From NCBI RefSeq assembly GCF_014905175.1, contig NC_057788.1, positions 744,001 to 808,000 of the forward strand: 64,000 nt of DNA, given 5' to 3'. The notes below the pieces were generated by a model that worked only from the letters and a program-made list of their open reading frames with translations, was not told the origin of the DNA and ran no database searches. Shown one piece after another: positions 13,960 to 25,145 of the stretch. Each line of letters starts with the position of its first letter. Within the stretch, counting starts at the first letter, position 1. The DNA is from Aphidius gifuensis (Eukaryota > Arthropoda > Insecta > Hymenoptera > Braconidae). The position numbers and the translations under genes were made by a program.

Positions 13960-14320
13960 TCTAAACTAGGAAATTAGATAAGACATGGAAATCTGGGAAA
14001 AAATATCCCAAACTAAAAATGCCATGACAAAATAGATCCAGATAAATTAAACCATGGAAAAAATAGTCTAGATAAAATAACCCACGATAAAAAAAAGGCG
14101 AAATAAAGTCATTGTATTGTTGTTTAAATTTTTTTTAAATAAATAAATATTAACAACAATATTTTAATGTATTTTAAATAACAAAATGAACTTTTTATTT
14201 TTTTTTCTTTTCAATTTTTAAATCAATTATTTTTTCGTTGGATCATTATTTTTCTATGGGTTTTATTCAAGGATATTTTCATGTGGATTTTTTTTTTTCA
14301 TGGGTCGAAGAATCATGTCA
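13960..14320. repeat. inverted array of ~30-bp degenerate repeats (MITE-like)
   Basis: At 14011-14099 three units of about 30 bp follow one another. Each has the form AGATAAA-N5-CCATGGAAAAAATA, the core varying as CCATGACAAAATA, CCATGGAAAAAATA and CCCACGATAAAAAA. Similar cores (CCCATAGAAAAATA, CCCATGAAAAAA) occur on the opposite strand at 14230-14310. Tandem subunits in inverted orientation around an AT spacer resemble a non-autonomous DNA transposon with subterminal repeats. No transposase is present. Confidence 0.4.
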
Positions 14321-16779
14321 CCATTATTATCAGTTGAATAAATATTTTTAGAAGAATTACGTGTCGATATTATTATTTAAAAAAATTATAAATATATTTT
14401 TTATCACAATGACCTAATGGACATAAAGTTTAATGAAAAAGTCATTAGACACGTGCCAGTTTTGATTGGTTATAAGAAAAATATTTTTTATCTTTTGTAT
14501 TTTTAAATAAATTTATGGTTCAGTTTATAGTATATGAAAAATGAGATGAAGATTTTAAAATAATAAACAAATACTGTATGAAAAAGAAGAAAAAAATAAC
14601 ATTTTTATTTAAATATTTGTTTTATTATTATTTTTGATTTACAATGTTATTAAAAAATTAAATATTTGATTAAGGTTTTATTTGATTTAATTACAATCTT
14701 TTTTCATATATGATTTATTATTTTTTTTTTCACTAAATAAATATCAATTAATTCTGGTTTGAATTATTTAATTTTCAATATTTCAATATTTATCAATAAT
14801 AATAATGACACCAGGAAGTTGAAATTTAATGATGTTGTTATCAAAGTCAAGATAATCTATAATTACATAAAAAGAAAAAAAAATATAATCCGGATTATAT
14901 TAATAATTTTACTAAAATAAAAATTGGATCTTGAACTTTTAAACTTGGCTATTAGCAAAAAATATACAATAGCTTATAGCTAATTAGATCTAGATTGATA
15001 TATGTATAAAATTGAGAGTTTATATTAAAATAAATGTTCAACTTTCGACCTACTCTGCTATCAAACATAATGGTGTTAAAATTAAAAATAAATATAATTT
15101 AAAACGTTTATTGTGACATAATAAATTGTGTATTAAATATATATCAAAAATAAAAATAAAACGATTAAAATTAATTACTAATCGTTGACATTTATAGAAA
15201 ACTTGACACGCGAAAAAAAAAAATTCACAACGTGTTATAATTTATAAAAAAATATATATAATATATATATTAAAATAAAAATAACTCATAAATTTGTCAA
15301 GTCATTAATGATCCAGTAATGGCAATATGATATAAATTTTATTTAAAATCATAATTAAAAATTATATAATGAATAATTTTTATAAAATTAATTAATTTAT
15401 TTAAAGAAAAGTCATAAAATTTATTTGAAAAAAAAAAAAGAAAAAAGTTATTTATTCTATTTTTTATAATAAACAAAAAATTTTTAATAAAAAAAAAATG
15501 AGTTATGTTTTTTTTTTTTTTATCTCTTTTTTAAATAAATAAAATGTATATTTAAAATTTTCATAAATTTTATATTAAATTTAACAAAAAATAGAAAATA
15601 AAAGATTTAAAAATTAAATTAATTTTAGTAGTTTATTAAATCAACTACAAAATTATAAATTTATTTATTAATTTATTTATAGTATAACAATTAACAACAA
15701 TAAAAAAAATTCTATATAACAAAAAAAAAAAAAAATTATCCAATTTTATTTATTTGTCTACTATTGTTACTAACTGAGGAAAATTATAAAAATTATATCT
15801 ATAAATTGAGCCATTACAAAAATCATTTTTTTTATATTTCAATTTTGCAAATAATTTTTCCATCAACCAATGATAAAAAAATATTATAAACGTTTAATAT
15901 ATTTTTTTCATTTAAATAGCTTTGATAAATTCAGAAAATAATATGTCATATTGTATGTAGCCTTTGTAAATTGATACAGTAAGGGTTACAACTATCTCTC
16001 AAATTCAAAACAATACACGTTGTACCAACTCGTACAACTACCGGATGTGTTAAGTGACAGAACAACTTGAACACCAACACAAATTGCTCGTGCATATATA
16101 AAATATTTCAGACATAAATATTTGTCATTTTCTCACAATTCAGTTTTACATTGAGAGGCATTTTGTCTACATGTATTTAATTTTTTTCATCTCATAATCT
16201 TCATCTTGAAAAAAAAAATATTAATTATGTAAAAATAATATTTAAAATTCATTGTTTATTATTTAAATTAATTTTTAAATATCATTTATTTATATTTACT
16301 TTTATTGATTCTATTTTCGTTAAAAAACAAACAAAAAAAAAAAAAATAATATTTTTCAAGTTTCAAATATAAATCAGCTAAAATGATGATAATTTCGATT
16401 TATTTTTTTTAATTATAAAAAATATGTATAATATAAAAGTGTGTGTATACATTTGTGAAAAATATTAACAATTATAAAAAATTTTTGTGGATGATTGTAC
16501 CGAGTTATCCCGAAGGTAATCAATCTTCCCACTATTTTTTTTTAATATTTCGCAGAGTTTGCGCGCGAGAGTATCATCACGCTCTTCAATAAGAGAGACA
16601 CAAAAACCTTCTGCTTTATCTAAATGACGACTTATTGGACAGTATAGAATGTAGAATTACATATATAATATTAATAGTATTCTTGGGAAAACTCTAGGAA
16701 CTTGAGCTTTCCCAGATTTTCCATTCATAATTATTAATTCATTCGCGAAATTAGATAATTTATTTATCACTTTAACGAG

Positions 16780-16798
16780 ACCTGTTTTAAAAACAGGT
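16780..16798. promoter_or_regulatory. 9-bp palindrome with E-box, upstream of MPAB-B
   Basis: ACCTGTTTT and AAAACAGGT form a perfect inverted repeat around a single A. The right arm ends in CAGGTG, an E-box. The site lies in a relatively GC-rich patch about 620 bp upstream of the MPAB-B start. A regulatory role is only suggested by position. Confidence 0.25.
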
Positions 16799-17416
16799 GG
16801 AACCATACTATCAGCCTAATTTATCAGGTAGATTTTAAATAATTTTATTTGTATTTTAATTCTATTGATTTGACTATTGTACTTTTTTTTTTTTTATTTT
16901 ATCCAAGGTTAAATACATTTTTAATAATTTTATTTTTCACTTTTTAATTATTTTTTAATTACAATATTTTAATATTAATTATTATTCAATTTTTAAATTT
17001 ATATTTATCATTATATAGCTTTTATTTGTATTCACTAAAAATCACTTGAAAATTAAATTATTTCAATTATTTTTTCGAGCCATTTAGAGTCACTGAAATT
17101 AATTAAAATTTAAAATCATAAATACATTTTTTTTTTTTGAAAATTTTAAACTCAAAAAATAATATAATTGTAGTGTTAATTAAAAATACAAATTAAGCTT
17201 TTTATTAATATTTTTTTTTTGTTAATTTTAATTGATAAGGATATTGATAATTTTTGCTAGAAGGGTAAAGTGATTGAATTGATGATACACGTGTGGAAGT
17301 TGTTTCAACGAGTATCTTGATTATTTACATTAATAAGCTCTCAAGGTCATGTTGAAAGTCAACCTTAAAAAAAATTTTTTTTTTTTTTTATCAGCACAGT
17401 AGTGTAGCAATTGAAT

Positions 17417-19099
17417 ATGGCAGCACCTTCACCAATAACTAGAAAAATTATGTCAGCAAAACGACATATTGATGATGGTAATTAATTAATTATTCTTTTT
17501 ATTAATTTTTTTTTTTATATTGAATTTATTGATATAAATATTTTAAAATAATTGTTATAAATATCAGCAATATTAACAAGTGTATTTTGCATTATTATGT
17601 TGATTATATTTTTATTAATTTTTCTTGATCTATATATAGAACAACCTGACACCATTCAAGCCCATTTCGAATCGTTGTTGATGGATGAGCAAGAGATAGA
17701 TGATGAGACAGAAGAAATGACAATTCGAGATCTCCCAGAATGGTACAATGAAAAATTGTTTAAAACGTTAGTAAAATTATTTATTTTTATTTATTAATTA
17801 TTGTGTTTTTATTAATTTATTTATTTTACTATTTATCTAGAGGACAAAATTATTGTAAACGTAATCGTTTAGCAGTATGTAGTGCTCTTGTACTTGGAGT
17901 TTTAACAACATTTATATTGCCAGAAGTTTTAAAGGTAGTAAATTAAAATTTAACAAAAGAATAACAAATAAATTAGTATATAAAGTAGTTGATTAAATGA
18001 GAAAAAATTTAAATTAATTTAAAGCTACTTATCTGGACCAAACAAAGTGGTACACCATGCTCTTCTTTCAGAAGATATTTGCGAACAATTTTGCACATAA
18101 TGACACTAAATTCAAGTGACATTAATGATCCTGAATCAAGGTATATGATTAATTTGATTCGTTAATTAATTTGTTGATTGATTAAGCAATAATTTGAATT
18201 AATTTTAGCTGGTGGAAAAGTTTAAATGTCATCAGATGGAAACATGGAACAGCAAGTAGAAAATCTGGACAATCTGGTCCTGGTAGAATATTAAATCGTG
18301 ATATGGCAATTGCACAATTTAGTTTTATTGGATATATATTAATAATGCCAGATAAATTTGGTCTAACAAATGAAGCTAAAGAACGAGAAGGTTTCAATCA
18401 TTTGTGGAAAGTCATCGGTCATCTTCTTGGAATTCCTGACAAGTAATAAATAATTATTTTTTAAATTTATAATTTACGTTAAAATTATTTATTTTTATAG
18501 ATTTAATATTTGTCGTAAAAATGAAGGAGAGACAACACAATTGTGTCATAAACTTCAAGATGAAATATTTATAAAATATATGAAAAATGAACCAGAAAAA
18601 TTTAAATCAATGGCTCATGCATATCTTGAAGGTGCTTGGTATATTGATCCAACATTGGATGCTGATTCTCTAATGTATTTTTGGTACAACATAAGTGGAT
18701 TAGAATGTATGTGTTTGTTTTTTAATTTTTAAACTAAAATTACTTGAATAATTTTATTTGATTTGTTTTTTTTCTTTTAGATAAAAAACCCCTTGGATTA
18801 TTTAGTCAATTGAATTATAAATTTAGACTGGGATTAATCTACTTGTTGGGTAATTAATTTCCATTTTCAATTCTAATATTTTTGATAATTTATTTGACAG
18901 CAATTATTTTATGTTGACAGGTGTTCCAATTGTCGGAGATGTCTTGAGATTTTTATCTAATTATTATCTTGAAATTTGTCTTTGGAGTGCAACTAATTTC
19001 AATATTCTTGCTTGGCTACGTTTTGGAAAATCTAATACGAAAATTAATTTACATCCTTATACAAAAAAAATTGGAAATACAACAGCAGATTGTAAATAA
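17417..19099 (+). CDS. MPAB/Lcp (former DUF2236) oxygenase-like protein, copy B
   Basis: Eight exons (17417-17477, 17640-17766, 17841-17934, 18025-18140, 18209-18442, 18501-18706, 18781-18849, 18921-19099) sum to 1086 nt, 361 aa. Exon phases equal those of copy A. Seen: DLPEWYNEKLFK, a hydrophobic stretch in exon 3, SGPGRILNRDMAIAQFSFIG, MPDKFGLTNEAKEREGF and NHLWKVIGHLLGIPDK. Exon 1 is longer than in copies A, C and D and carries an in-frame second Met (MSAKRHIDD) that lines up with their start, so translation could also begin there. The motif that reads MALTQFGF in copy A is MAIAQFSF here. First gene of the tight B-C-D tandem; the 3' flank after the stop is repeated after copy C. Confidence 0.85.
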
Positions 19100-20325
19100 T
19101 TTATAAAACATAAATAATCTACTGCCGAGTGTTAATGTCATGTTTTATAAATAAAAAAAAAAACTATTGAAATTATGTTTTTTTTTTTTAAATTAATTAT
19201 GATGCTTTAAAGCAGAAACATTTATAAATAATTGAAATAATTAAAAATTTGTTTACTCGTCAATCAATAATTAAATACTTTGTCAATGAAAAAATGCTAT
19301 TAATCATTTTTACAAAAAAAATTTAAACTTGCTAATGATGGTTTTTAATATTGATGTCAATAAACAATTTTAATGCTTAAATTAAATTAATGTTGCGTAG
19401 TCCAGTTTTTTTCTTAGTTAAAAAATAAAATAGAAAAATTTTAATTATTATTATTATAAAGTAAAAAATAAATGTACTATTTAATTATGTTTTTATCTAT
19501 TCACTAAATAAATTTGTATAATTAAAAATGTATGATTTTTTAAAATTATTTTTATTCTGATAAAATTTCGTTTTTAGTTTTTTTTAATGAGAAAAATCTT
19601 TGAAAAATGTTTTTACAATATTAATTTATAAATCCATGACTGTTAAAGGACACATTGTTGTTGGCAATTATTTTGTTCGAATGATTTATTATAATTGATA
19701 TTTGTTGTGGTAAAAAAAATAATACTCTCTGAATAAATGAGGCAAAAAAAACGAGAGACATTTGATGGTTTTTCGAGAGTTATTGTAATTACTAATAATT
19801 ACTGACAGGTAATAAATAAAATTTTAAATGAGTAAATATACATTGTATATCAAAGTATACCTATATTAAATCTTTTTTTTTTAATTATTGTGTGTTGTGA
19901 AATATTTAATAAATATATGCAGTTTTATTAAATTTTTTTTTAATTTATAATAATTATACAGACTGTTATGTTGTTATTTTGAGTTATTTTAATTTTTTTT
20001 TACATAAAAAATCTATGATTTTATTAATTAAATTATCAATTTGTATATTGCGGCTGTTTTGTTTTGATTTTTTTTAGTTGTTCCTGTTGCAATGTTTTTA
20101 ATATTATGTCTCTTTCAAAATTTGTTATTGCGTTAGTATTAATTTGAATATTTTCGATTGAATATATTTTATAAACTAGATAATAAAAAATTTCAAGATC
20201 GAATTTTTCAATTCAAATTTGTTTACTCGTAGAATTTATAAGACGTGAAGGTCATTGATATTGTCTATATATAAATAGGATATTTTGTTAAAAAACAAAT
20301 TTATTATTTTACAGTATTATTTAGC
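19100..20325. repeat. spacer B-C, repeated as spacer C-D
   Basis: AT-rich spacer whose phrases recur in order after copy C: TCTACTGCCGAGTGTTAATG at 19118 and again at 22230, GTTTACTCGTAGAA at 20221, and the common upstream segment of C and D. The pair marks the ends of a duplication unit of about 3 kb. No gene of its own was seen. Confidence 0.65.
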
Positions 20326-20509
20326 TTTTGAGCGGTATAAAAATGTTAATATTTATGGAAACACACTCGATAAAAAGGGTCATGGTGTTGAAAAAAGAGG
20401 AACATATTTACAAGGTTTTATTTTTTGGTATAAAAAGTAATACCATAGAAAATTTTTATGTTATTCTTCAACATTCTGCCAACTGTAAACATTTAATTAG
20501 ACAAAAATC
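20326..20509 (+). promoter_or_regulatory. promoter and 5' leader of MPAB-C
   Basis: Two TATA boxes of the same form, GGTATAAAAA, lie at 20334-20343 and 20427-20436, 174 and 81 bp before the ATG. The block from the first TATA to the ATG is preserved upstream of copy D, and its second half in an orphan copy at 26.2 kb, so it is probably the core promoter with a short leader. Which TATA is used is not clear; the proximal one would leave a leader of about 50 nt. Confidence 0.55.
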
Positions 20510-22150
20510 ATGGAAAAAAAACGACACATTGATGATGGTAATTTAAATTATTTTAAATTTTTATTATTTATTTATTGATTTGAAAAAATGTTTAATTATT
20601 TATTAATTGATTTAAAAAAATGTTTAATTATTTATCTAAACAACAAAAAATTAAGTATATTTATTGATTTTAATTCTGCAGAACAGCCTCCAAGTGTTCA
20701 AGAACATTTCGATTTACTGATGTCTGATGAGAGCCAGATTGAATCAACAGATAAAGTAATGTTTCAAGATTTGCCAGAGTGGTACAATGAAGATTTATTC
20801 AAAGCGTATGTGTTTTTATAAATTACTTAATCAAATTATTTAATTGCTCAATTGATCTAATGTCAGTTGTTCAATTTATTTTAATTAGAGGACAAAATTA
20901 CTGCAGACGGAATCGTTTTGGAATTTGTAGTGCAAATATACTTGGAGTATTAGTTTCAATTGTTGATCCATATACATTAGAGGTAAAATTAGACGATAAA
21001 AGAAATTGTGTATTTATTTAACAGAAAAATAATATATTTTTTAATTTGTTTTTACCAAGGTGTTGGTTTCGACAAAACAAAGTAGTACACCATGTTCTGC
21101 ATTCAAAAGACTTTTGCGAACAATGTTGCATTCGGAAATAATGAAATTGGAGGACATAAATGATCCTGAATCGAGGTATATTTTTAATAAATTTATATTA
21201 ATTTGTTGATTGATTAAATAATAATTTGGATTAATTTTTTAGCTGGTGGAAAACTTTAAATGTCGTCAGATGGAAACATGCCATAACCAGTGTAAAATCT
21301 GATAAATTTGCTCCTGGTAAAATATTGAATCGTGAAATGGCACTTTCACAATTTAATTTCGTTGGATATATGTTAATAATGCCAGATAAATTTGGTCTAA
21401 CAAATGAAGCTAAAGAACGAGAAGGTTTTAATCATTTATGGAAAATCATTGGTCATCTTCTTGGAATTCCTGACAAGTAATAAATAATTATTTTTAATTT
21501 ATATTTTTTTAAACTATTTATTTGTATTTATATATTGATTTATATAGATTAAATATTTGTCGTAAAAATGAAGCAGAGACAACAGAATTGTGTCAGAAAA
21601 TTAATGATGAAGTAATTATCAAAAATATGAAAAATCAACCAGAAGGATTTCAAGCAGTAGCTGATCGTTATCTTAAAGGTGCTTGGTATATTAATCCAAC
21701 AGTAGATGCTGATTCTATAATGTATTTTTGGTACAACATAAATGGATTAGAATGTATGTATTTGTTATTCCATTGTAAAACTAAAATTACCTGAATAATT
21801 TTATTTAATTCATCTTTGTGTTTTTTTTAGATAAAAAACCACTTGGATTTTTAAGTCGATTGAATTATAAGTTTATACAAAAATTCACCACCTTGTTTGG
21901 TAATTAAATTTCATTTTTTAATTCCAATATTTTTGATAATTCATTTGACAGCAATTATTTTTCGTTGACAGGTGTTCCAATTGTCGGAGATGTCTTGAGA
22001 TTTTTAACTAATAATTATCTTGAAATTTGTCTTTGGAGTGCAACTAATTTGAATGTTCTTGCTTGGCTACGGTTTGGAAAAGCTAATACAAAAATTAATT
22101 TACATTTTTGTCCAAGAAAAATGAAAAATACAACGCCAAATAGTAAATAA
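20510..22150 (+). CDS. MPAB/Lcp (former DUF2236) oxygenase-like protein, copy C
   Basis: Eight exons (20510-20537, 20682-20805, 20889-20982, 21060-21175, 21243-21476, 21548-21753, 21831-21899, 21972-22150) give 1050 nt, 349 aa. The nine-residue first exon (MEKKRHIDD) matches the start of copies A and D. Seen: DLPEWYNEDLFK, NREMALSQFNFVGYMLIMPDKFGL, NHLWKIIGHLLGIPDKLNICR, and a hydrophobic C-terminal segment VPIVGDVLRFLTN. Exons 5-8 are very close to copy D, showing recent duplication. The usual Thr of MALTQF is Ser here. No frame break was found. Activity and substrate are unknown. Confidence 0.85.
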
Positions 22151-23334
22151 TTTATAAAATTATAAATGATTCATAATTTGCTGTTGTATTATAAACAAAA
22201 ACAATATGAATTTTAAATTGATTTTGTTTATCTACTGCCGAGTGTTAATGTCATGTTTTATAAATTTAAAAAAAAATATAGAAATTATTATTTTTTTCAA
22301 ATATCATCATGCTTCAAAGCAGAGACATATTTTATAAATAATTAAAATAATTGAAAATTAGTTTACTCATCAATCAATAGGTAATAAATAAAAATTTAAA
22401 TGAGTAAGTATACTCTTGAAGTAAATATTAAATTGTTTTTTTTAATTTTAATTTTTCAATTATTGTATGTTGTAGCATATTAAATAAATATATGCATTTT
22501 AATTAAAATTATTCTCTAATTTCAAATAATTATACAGACTGTTATTTTCTTTTTCAGTTATCTAAATTTTTTTTCCATAAAAATTCAATGAGTTTATTTA
22601 TTGAACTATCGATTTTTACACTTGGCTGTTTTATTTTAAGTTTTTTTGAGTGGTTCCTGATAGGATGTTTTAAATTTTCGGACTCATTATAATTTCAAAA
22701 TTTGTTATTGCATTGGTTTTAATTTAAATATTTTGAATTGAATAAATTTTATTTATTTATTTATTTATTGAGGTACATAAACCCAGCAGTATTTTTACCA
22801 AAGTAGGGCTACAGGTGATATATACAGTGAATGGTTTAATTAATGAGTTAAAGTAAGATTAGATTTATGGTTGCACAAAAATTTGGAAAAATACAAGTAT
22901 GTAATTCCTCAAAACTAGTCTTGACCTTATTAATAGGATAATTTAAAGTTAGCCAGCTGCAACAGTAGACAGTAGTGAATAGAATTCAATATTTATAAAT
23001 CATTAGCCAGCTAATGTCAAGTGATGTCTTATTATTTCAATATTTGCGATAATTTGTTTCTTCAATTATTTGTTTAAATATTTGAATGCTGATCTTGTCT
23101 TATTTGAATACTTGTTAACTTGATTGTTGAATTAATTATTTAATTATTTATTTATTTGATGTGCGAAGACTTGAATTTAATTTATAAACTAGACAATGAA
23201 AATTCTCATGATTGAATTTTTCAATTCAAATTTGTTTACTTGTAAAATTTATGAGATGTAAAAGTCATTATTATTAATAATTATCCATATAAATTTGATA
23301 TTTTTTTGAAAAACAAATTTATTATTTTATAGTA
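22151..23334. repeat. spacer C-D with an extra inserted block
   Basis: Copy of the B-C spacer. It differs by an insertion of about 430 bp between 22753 and 23184, listed separately. The flanks of the insertion read continuously in spacer B-C (GAATATATTTTAT then AAACTAGAT). Confidence 0.6.
22753..23184 (-). mobile_element. retroposon-like insertion with (TTTA)n end
   Basis: This block is absent at the equivalent point of the B-C spacer. It begins with a TTTA repeat, followed by ACCCAGCAGTA and GGGCTACAG. A second locus at 26876-26935 has the same order: (TTTA)n, ACCCAACAGTA, GGGCTATAG. A tetranucleotide tail read on the minus strand as (TAAA)n is typical of short non-LTR retroposons. Flanks ATTTTAT and AATTTAT may be a target duplication but are too AT-rich to be sure. 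No coding frame was seen. Confidence 0.45.
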
Positions 23335-23528
23335 TTATTTAGTTTTTGAGCGGTATAAAAATGTTGAAATTTATAGAAGCACATTAGATAAAAAGGGTCA
23401 TGCTGTTGAAAAGAGAGAAATATATTTAGAAAGTTTTATTTTTTGGTATAAAAAGAAATATCATAGAGAATTTTGATGTTGTTGTTCAACATTCTGCCCA
23501 CTGTAAACATTAAACCAGAAAAAAAATC
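23335..23528 (+). promoter_or_regulatory. promoter and 5' leader of MPAB-D
   Basis: Near-copy of the promoter of MPAB-C, with TATAAAAAT at 23354-23362 and TATAAAAAG at 23457-23465, the latter 72 bp before the ATG. The conserved leader phrase CCACTGTAAACATTAAA is also present in the orphan copy at 26291-26307. Confidence 0.55.
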
Positions 23529-25145
23529 ATGGAAATAAAACGACACATTGATGATGGTAATTTAAATTCTTCAATGAATAAAAAATAATATTTTAATTAT
23601 TTATTTATTGATTTAAAGAAAATGTTTAATTATTTATTTAAAATTGATTTGAATTCTGCAGAACAGCCTGCAAGTGTTCAAGAACATTTCGATTTACTGA
23701 TGACCGATGAAAGCCACCTCGACGAATCAACTGCAAATGAAATAATGTTTCAAGATTTGCCAGAGTGGTACAATGAAGATTTATTCAAAGCGTATGTGTA
23801 TTTTTATAAATTAATTTATTAAATTATTTAATTACTCAATTGATCTAATGTCAGTTGTTTCATTTTTTGAAATTAGAGGACAAAATTACTGCAGACGAAA
23901 CCGTTTCGGAATTTGTAGTGCAAATATTGTTGGATTATTAGCTTCATTTGTTGATCCATATACATTAGAGGTAAAATTATAGATGGTAAAAAAAAAATTT
24001 CAATTTGTGGATTTATTGAATAAAAAAATGATGCATTTTTCAATTTATTTTATCAAGGTGTTGGTTTCAACAAAACAAAGTAGTACACCATGTTCTGCAT
24101 TTAAAAGGCTTTTGCGAACAATGTTGCACTCGCAAACAATGAAATTGGATGACATAAATAATCCTGAGTCAAGGTATATTTTTAATAAATTTATATTAAT
24201 TTGTTGATTGATTAAATAATAATTTGGATTAATTTTTTAGCTGGTGGAAAAGTTTAAATGTCGTCAGATGGAAACATGCCATAACCAGTAAAAAATCTGG
24301 CAAATCTGGTCTTGGTAGAATATTAAATCGTGAATTGGCAATTGCACAATTTTATTTCATTGGATACATTTTAATAATGCCAGATAAATTTGGTCTCACT
24401 AATGAAGCTAAGGAACGAGAAGGTTTCAATCATTTGTGGAAAATCATTGGTCATCTTCTCGGAATTCCCGACAAGTAATAATTGATTATTTTTAATTTAT
24501 AGTTTATTTCAAAATTGTTTATCTTTATATTGATTTATACAGATTAAATATTTGTCGTAAAAATGAAGCAGAGACAACACAATTGTGTCAGAAAATTAAA
24601 AATGAAATAGTTGTTAAAAACATGAAAAATCAACCAGAAGAATTTCAAGCAGTAGCTGATCGTTATCTTGAAGGTGCTTGGTATATTAATCCAACATTGG
24701 ATGCTGATTCTATAATGTATTTTTGGTACAACATAAGTGGATTAGAATGTATGTATTTGTTTTTTAATTTTAAAACAAAAATTACTTGAATAATTTTATT
24801 TTATTTATCTTTGTTTTTTTAGATAAAAGATCTCTTGGATTTTTAAGTCGATTGAATTATGAATTTGTACAGAGATTCACCAGCTTGTTTGGTAATTAAA
24901 TTTCATTTTTAAATTCCAATATTTTTGATAATTTATTTAACAGCAAGTATTTTTCGTTGACAGGTGTTCCAATTGTCGGAGATGTCTTGAGATTTTTAAC
25001 TTATTATTATCTTGAAATTTGTTTTTGGAGTGCAACTAATTTCAATGTTCTTGCTTGGCTACGTTTTGGAAAATCTAATACAAAAATTAATTTACATTTT
25101 TGTCCAAGAAAAATTGAAAATACAACACCAAATAATAGTAAATAA
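23529..25145 (+). CDS. MPAB/Lcp (former DUF2236) oxygenase-like protein, copy D
   Basis: Eight exons (23529-23556, 23662-23791, 23877-23970, 24058-24173, 24241-24474, 24543-24748, 24823-24891, 24964-25145) give 1059 nt, 352 aa. Structure and splice phases equal copies A-C. Seen: MEIKRHIDD start, DLPEWYNEDLFK, NRELAIAQFYFIG, NHLWKIIGHLLGIPDK, and the C-terminal VPIVGDVLRFLTY segment. It differs from copy C by a short in-frame length change in exon 2 (two codons more) and an extra Asn near the C-terminus. The motif corresponding to MALTQF is LAIAQF, so both the Met and the Thr have changed. Intact and probably expressed from the shared promoter type; function unknown. Confidence 0.85.

Larger units (their letters stand above)
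12632..17416. other. gene-poor spacer, esterase to MPAB-B
   Basis: 4.8 kb without a gene I can support. The stretch 12930-13200 is less AT-rich than its surroundings but has no convincing frame. At 13960-14320 short degenerate repeats lie in inverted arrangement. A TATA-like TATATAAAATA at 16095-16105 is followed by TCAGTTTT at 16140. GC-richer DNA at 16490-16830 contains a perfect ACCTGTTTT palindrome (16780-16798). Some of this may be upstream exon or promoter of MPAB-B. Confidence 0.4.

Noticed and set aside
7331..25145. The four small multi-exon genes as odorant receptors
   Set aside because: Length and hydrophobic segments first suggested a chemoreceptor tandem, but there are too few membrane helices, the usual C-terminal OR motif is absent, and the PEWYNE, MALTQF and NHFWRVIG motifs fit the MPAB/Lcp family.
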